Positions 1-26,791 of a stretch of DNA of 64,000 nt are shown in pieces. The stretch spans positions 4,028,476-4,092,475 of the forward strand of contig CM035362.1 in NCBI GenBank assembly GCA_020137815.1. The letters run 5' to 3'. The translations under genes were made by a program, and so were the position numbers. This DNA is from Hormiphora californensis (taxonomy: Eukaryota; Ctenophora; Tentaculata; Cydippida; Pleurobrachiidae). Under the pieces are notes generated by a model that ran no database searches, was not told the DNA's origin, and worked only from the letters and a program-made list of their open reading frames with translations. Each line of letters begins with the position of its first letter. The stretch's first letter is position 1.

Positions 1-430
1 TATTTGGCTTTAACGGTGTTCAAAAACGGGCTTTTTACAGTATTTTACTCATTTGGAGTATCTTAAAAGCCAAATAACGGCTAAACGGTTGAAGATAGAG
101 CTTAAAATTCCGACGTCGACCCCCCATAACTTCTCTTTGCCTACAAAATGGCACCCATGAAAAATCTCTAAACCATTCCTAAGTGGCTATAGCCATATAG
201 CCAAAAACGGTTATAACTATAAATGCTCAAACCTATTTATCCAATTATCTAATTAACCAGATGAGATAGACTTAATTCCATCACCTACCCCCACTAATTC
301 GAGGACGCTGATCACTCTAGTGCCCTCGATTTTTTCTCTACTCCTATTTTAAGGGGACTTATGGTTTTGGCCTCAGGCTGAAAACACAGGTACCACGCCC
401 ACCCGGAAATGAGGGCTTTGCACCCTCTGC
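1..430. mobile_element. Partial foldback element, cut by the window edge
   Basis: This stretch matches one arm of the 1.1-kb palindrome at 53.3-54.4 kb. Shared landmarks are the segment around GGCTAAACGGTTGAA, a run of GTCGACCCCC, the block CATTCCTAAGTGGCTATAGC, and the AT-rich block around ATCCAATTATCTAATTAAC. Only one arm is in the window. No coding potential was seen. Confidence 0.7.
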
Positions 431-736
431 TCAATTTGAGCATTGGTTGGGATCGTTAGAGGGGAACCTTAGGAGTACCTTTGAGGTAGAAATCCTTTGT
501 ATCATTTTTTTCTGGTGTTCCTGGCTTATCACCTTACTAATACCATACCTTAACCAACTACCATTTCGGCTAGAAGTAGGGGTGTGGTACTTGGTAGGAC
601 GTGTGACGTCACATTTGTGAATGGTAGCGACTTTAGCTTCACAAGCTGAAAGCATGCCAATTTGGACCAAGTCCAATAAATTTAACTTCACTAAGTTCAC
701 AGTGTTATCAATTTAACATGAAACAACACGCCTCAG

Positions 737-1749
737 GTCCTGCATGGTCTTGAGAGATATGGATTCCCCTCTTCTGCTGAAATAGAGAACTGTGCGTACG
801 TTCAAGCTACCAATGCGAATCAGTACATGGAATTAGTGGCCAAGGCAATATATGATATCCTACGGTTGAAGAAAAATATTCACAATCTTGACCAAGAAGC
901 GGTTAGTTTTTCAAAGATTGCGTTTTGTTTCCCTCAAATTTCAAGATCTTGTGACGACAGGATGTTCTTTTCAGCTAAGACGAGCCTTTGACGAGCTTCG
1001 TTTTGGAAAACAAGGAACCACTGACAGCAATGCTAATAGCTCTAACAGCTCCCTTCAAGGTATAAAACCGTCGATCTATTCCCTCTCGGACGTTCTTTCA
1101 GCCTGCCATTTCATTGTTACTCAACGTAAAACATAATAACAAATTCAAATTAACCAGGTAACGGGGAGCTATTCTTTGATCGGACGAAGTACGATAAAAA
1201 GACACCGTACAACAAAGTCAAGGTCACGAAATCAACCGTAAAACCAAAACCACAACCGGCAAGAAATCACGTGAAATTCCAAATTGAGCAGATGGAAACC
1301 AAGGTTTGTTAAACTCGGGATCCCGATAGAGCTTGTTATGTTCTAACCCTCCTTTACATTTGTTTCGCGAGCGGGGTGCGCAAAACACAGTCTAGCTAGG
1401 CAAGATAGAGCACTGTTAGTGGAACGCGATCTATTCCTGTGTTTGTTAAACTCAATTGAAATTCAGTTGGACAAGGCACTTTGTTAGCACTTCGTCTCTT
1501 TAAATAAAACTAATCCTAACTTTAAAGTATTACTACTAGGAGGATCAAGAGGTGGCACTACCCGTGAAGACTGCACAGAAGCAACGACTGGTGGCCGTCA
1601 GATCTAATGTCAGTGAAGATTCAGACGAAGTTAGTTCCACAACTTCAACAAGTTCGGCGGACAGGGAAGAAATGGGGCAACTGGATCGCATCATCGGCTA
1701 CGTGAAAAGTAACAAGTTCAATTCAGATGCGTTCTGCTCGAAAAGTTGA
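737..1749 (+). CDS. 3' part of an unrecognised multi-exon gene (4 exons, about 202 codons)
   Basis: Four exons join in one open frame with AG/GT borders: 737-901, 975-1059, 1158-1303 and 1540-1749 (TGA). The protein begins in a helical segment (GLERYGFPSSAEIENCAYVQ), followed by a probable coiled-coil or helical stretch containing LRLKKNIHNL. Then come a Ser/Asn-rich linker, a basic KVKVTK-type region and a Ser/Thr-rich acidic tail containing SEDSDE. The first exon starts at an acceptor, so the N-terminus lies upstream, either in the first 730 bases unseen or outside the window. I do not recognise the family. The frame continuity across four small exons and the non-repetitive composition argue for a real gene. 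It converges on the minus-strand genes to its right. Confidence 0.6.
1335..1403 (+). repeat. Short dispersed repeat (GTTATGTTCTAACCC family)
   Basis: A roughly 70-bp sequence starts GTTATGTTCTAACCCTCC and ends near CACAGTCTAGCTAGGCAA. The same sequence recurs at 18.09, 26.88, 32.73 (inverted) and 60.04 kb, with fragments at 9.6, 11.56, 27.09 and 41.0 kb. No clear terminal inverted repeats were seen, so the type (SINE, or a fragment of a larger element) is open. Confidence 0.7.
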
Positions 1750-3050
1750 GAGAGAAATATCCGAATGATGCAAAGCTCTCTCATAAAATGAAAATCAAGC
1801 TACATTGTCTGTTAGAGCTTCTTGATGGATTTGAGTGTTTTGATGAGTTTGCTGAGATGGCTTGAGAGAAAAAAAAAGAAACTGATTCGTATGATTTGAC
1901 CCAAATATTTCATTTAGACGTTTCTCAAACATTGAGCGTGAAATATTTATTCTACCGATGCGTGGTTAGAGATTCAAAAGATCATTAACATAAGTTTTGT
2001 ATCTTTAATTTCTTAAACTTTTATAGATCACCTCGACGTTAGGCTTTAGCAAAAACTCGTTCTATTTCTGAGTCCCACCTTTGAGTGTCATCACTTTTTT
2101 GAAGGATTTATCTACAGAGTAGTAGCGGTGTCTCAGGTAGATGTAAGAAGGAAGGAAGCGGTGCAGCGTATTCGAGCTCTTGAAGTATAAAGCAATAACT
2201 AGTAAGGGAGAAGAGAGCTCCAAAAAACCAAACTTTGGATTTTGTGGAGAACAGAGAGTACGCTGACGGTCGGCGTTCTCGGTGGACACCAGAGTAATTT
2301 CCAGAAGGCTTCGTCCCCTTGACCTGTGGCTTGACTTTGCGGCCCCTTGGCCCTACTTGAGGGGGCTCTGCTCACTTCACCCCGCCGGGGCTGCGTCCCT
2401 GGGACCCCCTTGGCAAACGCTGCTGGCCCCCGATAGTGCGGGATAAGGCAGCGACCCCCATACCCCTGCGTCGACCGAGGCTGCCACCCATGAAACGACT
2501 CACACCCCTGCATTACCTAAAGTTTAACGCTTTCGTAATTGGCATATATGCAGTATGCTACAGACCGGCATAAGGCAACTCTTTTCAACGCTTTTGAACT
2601 TTTTACTTTCGTAAAAAACTTTTTTTTTTCAGAAACGTGTGAAAAAATAATAATAAAAGAAGCCACAAATGGCCTAACACAAAACAAATCAAAACAAACA
2701 AAAAAACACAAATCCCGACATGACAAAAAAAAGAAAATAACGCAAAAAAAATCAAAACGCTAAGAGCACACGCCCTAAAGGGGACCAGAAAAGACAAGAA
2801 AAAAGGAAACCAAGCGAAGAGAAAAGACTACTACACAAAACACACACACACAAACAAAACACCACAGCACTCACCCAAATGCAACACACATGCACAAACA
2901 CTCGACATACAAAATATATATTGAATTAAATCATCATAGTAGTTAAAGGTGGATTAATTAATAAGTTAGAGTATTTAATAAGTTAGATTAATATGATAGC
3001 TTGAAACCACGTTTCAAATAAAAAACACGGTAGAAAAAGGTGCTGTAAAA
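1750..3050. other. Intergenic region with GC-rich and A-rich blocks, no gene seen
   Basis: Bases 2325-2480 are GC-rich. The part near 2405-2455 (GCAAACGCTGCTGGCCCCCG) recurs at about 30.14-30.18 kb, so it is a dispersed repeat. Bases 2620-2930 are strongly A-rich with CACA runs and give only low-complexity ORFs. No splice-bounded coding exon was found. Confidence 0.5.
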
Positions 3051-3515
3051 AACTCAAGGTTACAGATCAGTGGTCGTATGATTTGTCGAAAAGGTAGGTC
3101 TTCAACCTTGATTTGAAGATGACCTCATCTGAACAATTTCTGATAGAGGCAGGTAGGCTATTCACAGCCTAGGTCTGATACCTGGAAAGCACGCTGAGAC
3201 GTTTTGTACTTGGTGGAAAAGTCTCTCTCAAGGAGGGTATCATCATTGTCATACCTCAGAGATTTGATTTTAGGTTGTCGCCGTTGGATAATATCCTGTA
3301 AATATGATGGTGCAAGATTGTTGAGACATTTGAAAACCATGAGACAAATCTTGAACGATCTGGCCGAAACAGGAAGAAAATGTAGCTGCTTTTGAGTTTA
3401 GTCACTCCTCTCCACTGCCTTCTGCCGAAAACAAATCGTGTCGCAGAGTTTTGAACTTTTTGTAGTCGAGAAATGTCACTTTGATCTGCACCAATTAACA
3501 CGTCCATTGCAATAA

Positions 3516-4116
3516 TCAAGACGTGAGTGTATCAAGGAGTGGACAAGTGGAACCTTGTGTTCCTCGAAAGTTTGCAGCAATACGCCGAAGATTGATGAGA
3601 TTCAGGTTACATTCCTTCACCACCTTTGAGACATGAGCCTTCATGGTTAACCTTTCATCAAAGATAACTCCAAGGTTTTTGGCCTGTTGAGATGGGGTAA
3701 TGTCTGCTTTTGATGACTGACTGATACCTCTTAGTGTCAGTGTATCATTATAGCCAATCGGGTTGGGACTTCTGTCAGTTCTTGATGAGATGAATAGCAG
3801 CTCTGTTTTCGAAGGATTGAGTTTTAGGTAACTCGATGCCATCCATTTCTCAACCTCGGTAAAACAATTTTGCAAACTGACTTTCACAATGTGCCCAGTT
3901 GTTTGTGTGTAAAGCTGATATATAGCTGAGAATCGTCTGCGTATAAATGAATTTAACACCATGTCTAGCTGCGATAGTCTCAAGATCCTTAGTGAAAAGA
4001 ACAAAAAGAAGAGGCAAGAATAGACCCGGGGTATCCAATACAGATTCCACCTCTGATGATTGACCTGTCCAATTTTTACAAATGCCTTCCGCTCTTGAAG
4101 ATATGAAGTAAACCAA
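3516..4116 (-). pseudogene. LINE reverse transcriptase fragment
   Basis: The translation contains the thumb-proximal signature WMASSYLKLNPSKTELLFIS and KNLGVIFDERLTMKAHVSKV, standard in CR1/L2 RTs. The catalytic YADD region just upstream is scrambled: GVKFIY is followed by out-of-frame residues instead of YADDSQLYI. The copy is therefore dead. Confidence 0.75.
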
Positions 4117-5966
4117 TAAGGGCTACTCCCTTAACACCATACTGTGCTCGAGACGGCGGAGAAGTGTAGAATGGGGAACAGTATCAAACGCAGCGACAAA
4201 TCCGAGGAGTAAAAGTACCTTTCCTACGCTTGTCCGTCAGCACAAGTAGGTCGTTGAAGATTTTCAGGGTAGCCGTTTCACAGAATGTTTACTCCTATAG
4301 GCAGATTGAACAGACGCAAAATAGTCCATGCTGTTCAAGGTGTGCAGTGAGTTGAATGGATACGCACTTCTCGATGATTTTGGAAATAAAACTGAGGTTG
4401 GATATGGGCCTGTAACTCCCCAAGTTATTCGAGTCTAGACCTTTTCCTTTATACAGGACGGATAACTGCTTTCTTCAGCGCCGATGGAAAAACCCCACTC
4501 TCCAAGCTTCCGTTGACAATTGAATTGATAACAGGCATGAGTTCATGGACACATGCAGCCATGAGCTTCGACGGAACTGGGTCCAGGTCACACGCCTTGT
4601 AGTTTAGGGTGATCGTATACTTGACCAAGTCCTCACTGGTAACAGGCTGGAAACAGTTAAACTGGGAGGAACGTTGTCACTAGTGGAACTAGTAGAAAAC
4701 TCCTGATCTTCATCTGATTGCAAACTCTGAATATCTTGGTAGATTTTGTTATCTTCTCCTTGAAAAATGTCATGAACTTCTGGCAGAGTTCATTTTCATC
4801 ACTGTGTGTTCTGGTAGAATTGTAGGATTACGTTCCTGTCCAAGTAGTCCATCATGATTCTGTAGGTTTTCTTAGAGTATTACGCCTCTTCAAGCCGGGC
4901 CACGATAGTAGTCATTTCTAGTTCCAACAATGTACTTGGTGGCAGCCTTGACTCTTCTCGAAGAGTACGAAGAGAATCAAGTAGTTGTTGATACACACCG
5001 ATTTTTTCAATAAGGCTCGATATTTTCTCTCTGCTGCTCTCGGCGACGTTTAGCATCTTGGCAGCTGCTGTTGTACCATCTAGGACTGGGTTTTCCGGAA
5101 CTATAGTTTCAACAACTGGGGCAAGTTCATCTAGAAACTCCGTAAGAAGCTCCTCAAAGAGTTCAATAGCCTCATCAAGATTTGTTGTGAAGATATCAAG
5201 GTCACAAGAGTGGAGATTTCAGGATTTCACTTCTGAATGAGTCCAAGTCAAGGGATTCAATGTTCCTCTTCTTAACTGAAATGTACTTCTTCCGCTTGGT
5301 AGGTGCACCAATGTGCAAATTGAAAGAGACCAATGCATGGTCAGGTGCCGCAGGGATCAATTAGCTTCCACGTTAGAGATCGGAGATGAACTGGGTGGGA
5401 GTGATTTAGCAACAACAAGGTCAAGTATACCCCCTGCTATATGGGTAGGTTTTATTTCAAAACTGATGAAAAAGATGGTCATCCAACAACTGGAGGAATG
5501 ATTTAGCAAAAACTCGAGCTGCTGTCGTGGATATGGAGTTTGAGTCTCCTGTGAAAACAATTTCACCTGATCTACCAGAAAGTTCATGTAAAAGCGTTTC
5601 GAACTCATCTAGAAATAAGGCTGTAGGACTCGATGGAGGGCGTATACGCCAAGAAGTCGAAGAGGTTTAATTTTGAGGATGCGTGATTAGGGTTTCCACA
5701 CACTCGAATGATGAAAAGGAGTGTGTTACCTGAACATGGTGGAAGGATTTCCTCATGAGGATGGCAACACACACCCCTCTAGAGCCACGCGACCGACTGA
5801 TCAATTTGTAACCAAGCTCTTGTACTCACTCCAATAGCACTCTCGGTAAGATTAAGCCATGTCTCAGTCAAACATATTGCATCAATATCGTTGTCAATCA
5901 CACTAAATAACACATCATAAAGCTTGTTACGAATAGAAAAAACAATTAAGGGTGGCCAAGTAAGCT

Positions 5967-6437
5967 CTAACTGGTTTTTTGACTTGGCAACATCAAATTT
6001 AGACTTATAAACTGGACAGTCTTGGCTGCTTGCAGCAGCGTGTGAAACATTAGATGGCCTTCTGACGAAAAGTTAATACAAGACGGGGTAAAGTTCGTGT
6101 TTAATTTGACACTGCAGTCCTTCGTCGCATGGCCTCCTGCACAATGGGCACATACTGCATCCTTAACACACGTTTCAGAAGTGTGATGGAACCCCTGACA
6201 GGTGTAACATCGGATAACGTGGACCCTGTCAACAACCTTGCACGCCGAGTAATCGACATAGACCACTCGTTTAGATTGAGTAGCAGTTGACGTTTGATGG
6301 GTGGGCAGTCTGATGCCTACCGTACATAAGTCCGGATTGCTTGCATTGTTTTTGAAATAGACCACGTCAACATCTTCATGATTAAGTTCGTCATTTTTTT
6401 GCTGCAATAATTCGAGTATAGCAGCATTTCTCTGCAC
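5967..6437 (-). pseudogene. LINE ORF1 fragment with CCHC zinc knuckles
   Basis: A 156-codon open stretch contains two cysteine-rich knuckles, CYTCQGFHHTSETC and CAHCAGGHATKDC. These are typical of the nucleic-acid-binding ORF1 of CR1/L2-like LINEs and similar to the knuckles of the LINE at 48.2 kb. It is cut off from the rest of ORF1 by stops. Confidence 0.7.
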
Positions 6438-7311
6438 CCGGTCTTCAATTTGCTTGATTTCGTCTGTGAGAGGGAAGTTCAGGATCGAGAGTTTACTGGT
6501 GGGGGATGCCCTTACTCTAACGGATTTTCCTTGCAGTCCAGTGGTTAGGGCCTCTGCGCTTTTATCCCCTCACTCTCAGGAACAGTTATTATGACAGAGT
6601 TTCTCTTTGTGTCCAGTTTAGAGACCTTTGTCTTTGATAGGGCACTTTCACTTAACCTCTTTATGTCGGCAACGTCATTTTACAGCAGTCAACCACAATC
6701 GTCCTCCGTGTGGGCGAGGTTTTTTGTGGTAGAAGCGGGAGCTACAGGTCGATTTGGTACAGTAGGTTGGTTACGGCCAGGAGTCATGGTGAAGCTTCCT
6801 TCGCAGCAGCTGTGCAGCAAGCTGTGCAAAGGTAGGCTGGGCGTGGTGTTTGAGAATAGATTGTTCGACAGTGTGAAGGATTTCCTTTTGGAATTCTGCC
6901 AGCCGTTTATCCAGAGAATCCGGGTTTACGATCCCAACCTCAGTGTCAAGGTGCTCGGGCTGGAGAGGTAGCGAGGGCAGTTGATAGTACACATACCGTC
7001 TGGTAGGCCTCTTTAGGAGTGTCCAAAGTATTGTCGGGTTGGATGTCTACCTTGCGGTAGTTCAGAATTCAGTTACATATTCAAGAAGGTTCTGGTCCCT
7101 TAATAGCTGCTGTAGAAGCTGTTTCGGTTCGGGATCCTGGGATGGAGGATTGGATGTACCATCCTCTAGCGTCGGTCTGCCCCCAATGGGCGGTTCCATA
7201 AACCTGCGGTGAGATCTCAATAAATAGTATATATAAATAGTATATATAAATTGTTTTTGCCTGACCGGCTACACGAAGAAAATCACATAAAATACATGCA
7301 ACAGTTAAAGA

Positions 7312-7533
7312 CTAGTATGTATGGTACAGATCTGATGAAGAGCCATCATTCTTGTTCCTTCCTCTGTAACCCCGAATAGAACAAGTTATGGAGCGGACCA
7401 TTGAGAATGATAGACGAACACGGAGGTATCGAATACACTCCTGGTAGGTATAGCCAGTTTTCCGCGATTTCTTGGTTGCAAGTTGCTTCAGAGTTCTGCT
7501 GAACTCTTGACCAAGTCCACCGGTCGTTGACAT
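7312..7533 (-). other. Unassigned ORF, possible retroelement fragment
   Basis: A 73-codon ORF carries a basic segment and the sequence VRLSFSMVRSITCSIRGYRG. Similar FSLxRSxxxCIRG-type strings are a feature I associate with invertebrate retroelement polyproteins. It lies upstream (in minus orientation) of the LINE at 3-7 kb and may belong to it or to a separate insertion. A host exon cannot be excluded. Confidence 0.3.
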
Positions 7534-7539
7534 AACGAG

Positions 7540-8400
7540 GGGAGTAAAAGAAGCTTTTTCGTAAAAAACTGAAAAAAGAAAAGTGCGAAAAAATCAAGAT
7601 TTAAAATTCGAAATCTGAGTTGCACTGCACTGCTTTGTGCCACGCGCACAACATTTCAAGATATTGCGCGGTTACAATTTGCGCGTGTTACTAAAGCGCT
7701 GACAAGTGCTGCTGTATTTTAATATTTAATCATGTATGTACATAAGGAAGAGAAAATCGTCAAGTTAAATATAAAATTAAAAGTAAACCTACAAGTACAC
7801 TTAATTGCCCTTAGATTATCACTATCAAATTCAAAATAAAGATCAAATTCAAAGAATCTCCCATTCAGACTAAAGATCGAATGTACACATGTGCAGATAT
7901 CATGTATGGAATTATGGTTATGAAATTTATGCGATCTTTTAAAGCTAAAGCGAAGGGTGTTATTGTGTGTATGATAGTATCTACAAAATGGTATGATCAT
8001 TGTCCGTCGCACAGAAAATGATCCCATTTCATTCTACTCATAAAATAATAAGTTACTGAATACTGACATTAAATTTAGTGCAAATTTATCGATGATGATT
8101 ATAGATTTAGATCATTAAACATGAGTTTAATTATAATATAAACTCCCACACAGACTTAAAAAATAGAACAAAATCACTAATCTCTGGCATCAAGAAACTG
8201 GCGCCAGTAGTCGAATCTCTAACTGGGGCCTCATCATCTTGTTAGTGTAAATCTATGTCTAGAATTAGGTTTCTCTGTTACCAGCTGCACCATGAGGCCT
8301 CATGGTGCAGCCAAGAATTAGAAATACCATTATTTACCTCATATCAGTTAGCCACAAAATAATATCTGAAATTTACTCATTTATCATCACTGATCAGATA
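7540..8400. other. AT-rich spacer, no gene seen
   Basis: This is AT-rich sequence downstream of the TXNDC11-like stop codon. It includes a short inverted pair near 8280-8305 (GCACCATGAGGCCTCATGGTGC). The one ORF in it is of low-complexity composition. Confidence 0.4.
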
Positions 8401-8409
8401 GTCTCAGAT

Positions 8410-8517
8410 AGGAACCGACCGACACAAGTAAACAACCAATCAGAACTCGTTATTTAGGTCACGTGACTGGTTATCAGCCAATCAGGAACCAGTATTTCCT
8501 GATTCGGTCGGTTCCTG
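8410..8517. mobile_element. hAT-like MITE copy 1
   Basis: A palindromic MITE of about 108 bp with termini CAGGAACCGACC and GGTCGGTTCCTG (first C lost here). It has two CCAATCAG boxes and a central GGTCACGTGAC. It lies just downstream of the TXNDC11-like stop codon. Confidence 0.9.
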
Positions 8518-8538
8518 GTCTCCGAGATAGTGACATAA

Positions 8539-25770
<17,232 letters not shown>

Positions 25771-25787
25771 CTGAAAAGGAAATATAT

Positions 25788-25895
25788 CAGGAACCGACCG
25801 TATCAGGAAATACTGGTCCCTGATTGGCTGATAACCAGTCACGTGACCTAAATAACGAGTTCTGATTGGCTGTTTACTTGTTTCGGTCGGTTCCT
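25788..25895. mobile_element. hAT-like MITE copy 5
   Basis: Inverted orientation relative to copy 2. It lies 18 bp upstream of the acceptor of the first recognised TXNDC11-like exon (25770). Confidence 0.9.
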
Positions 25896-25984
25896 AATAA
25901 TAATAATAATAATACCGCCACAGACACGACAGGGCCAGACAACTAAAACTGTACCTGACACTGACAAGCTTCACAGCGGTAATC

Positions 25985-26791
25985 CTGACGAAAAAAAATG
26001 TCCTTCTATTCTTACAGTTTACACACTCCTAATTCAAGATTTACTAATAAGATAATTGGTCACAATATAGTTCAAAAAACTAACTAGCCGAAAAGATTAC
26101 AGATGATAAATAAAAGTAGAGGTGAATATAGAGCCATAGATTAATTTGATATGCCCACATGCTCATTCTCCAGGCTCGAGCTCCTATGCTCCATTCAGTT
26201 CTTTGTCCAGGCGAGATTCGAGCTTCCAGCTACTCGTCTGAACAAAGAACCATCTGGGCAAATGCACTGGGGACAATAAAAACATAGGGCTTTAAGGAAA
26301 GTTCACTACTATTTTCCACTGTTTACTACCGTTACTAGAACTCCTAACTCCGTGTTTTACTGCAGCCTACTATCGTCTATCGTAACCTTCGCAGCCTACC
26401 ATTACCTCTGCAGTAACCTTCGCCGCGTGCAGTCTTCACCATATTGTCTTCGCCGCATTTACAGGTATAAAAACCACTAAACCATTAATGAACACCCAAC
26501 AAGAACACTACAATACTTATGTTTATTCTAATTAAATTTCAATTAAATTGGAATTTGGGGTACAGCAACTTACATTTGATTCTCAGGCCATATCCTTTGT
26601 CGAGTGATTCACCATAAATTGTTGGCTATCATAGGAGAAAAAGGTGTTTATATGACATATTATATTCAATATTGATATTGATATTATGTAACTTTATATT
26701 ACATGAGCGATCAAACAGGAATTTGATAATAATAACAAATTGCAAACAATCTTAGAAAGTTTAATAAATTAGGAGTTCATCACTTGTGTTT
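25985..26791. other. Spacer between TXNDC11-like and CHCH genes, no gene seen
   Basis: AT-rich unique sequence containing a short GCAGCCTACTAT/CAGCCTACCATTACC near-repeat (26360-26410). The promoter and first exon of the TXNDC11-like gene may be here but were not recognised. Confidence 0.4.

Larger units (their letters stand above)
3050..7010 (-). mobile_element. Decayed CR1/L2-type LINE (ORF1 + endonuclease-RT)
   Basis: Read on the minus strand, the order is a coiled-coil ORF1 piece (about 6992-6771), a CCHC zinc-knuckle piece (6437-5967), endonuclease remnants (about 5.9-4.9 kb), and RT fragments ending in the LINE C-terminal motif NLAPSYLQD (about 3.3 kb). All frames are broken by stops and frameshifts. 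This is the usual ORF1-ORF2 order of a non-LTR element. The exact ends were not found. Confidence 0.8.

Noticed and set aside
2539-2763. Lys-rich 74-codon ORF
   Set aside because: It lies in an A-rich low-complexity stretch with no neighbouring exon; composition alone explains it.
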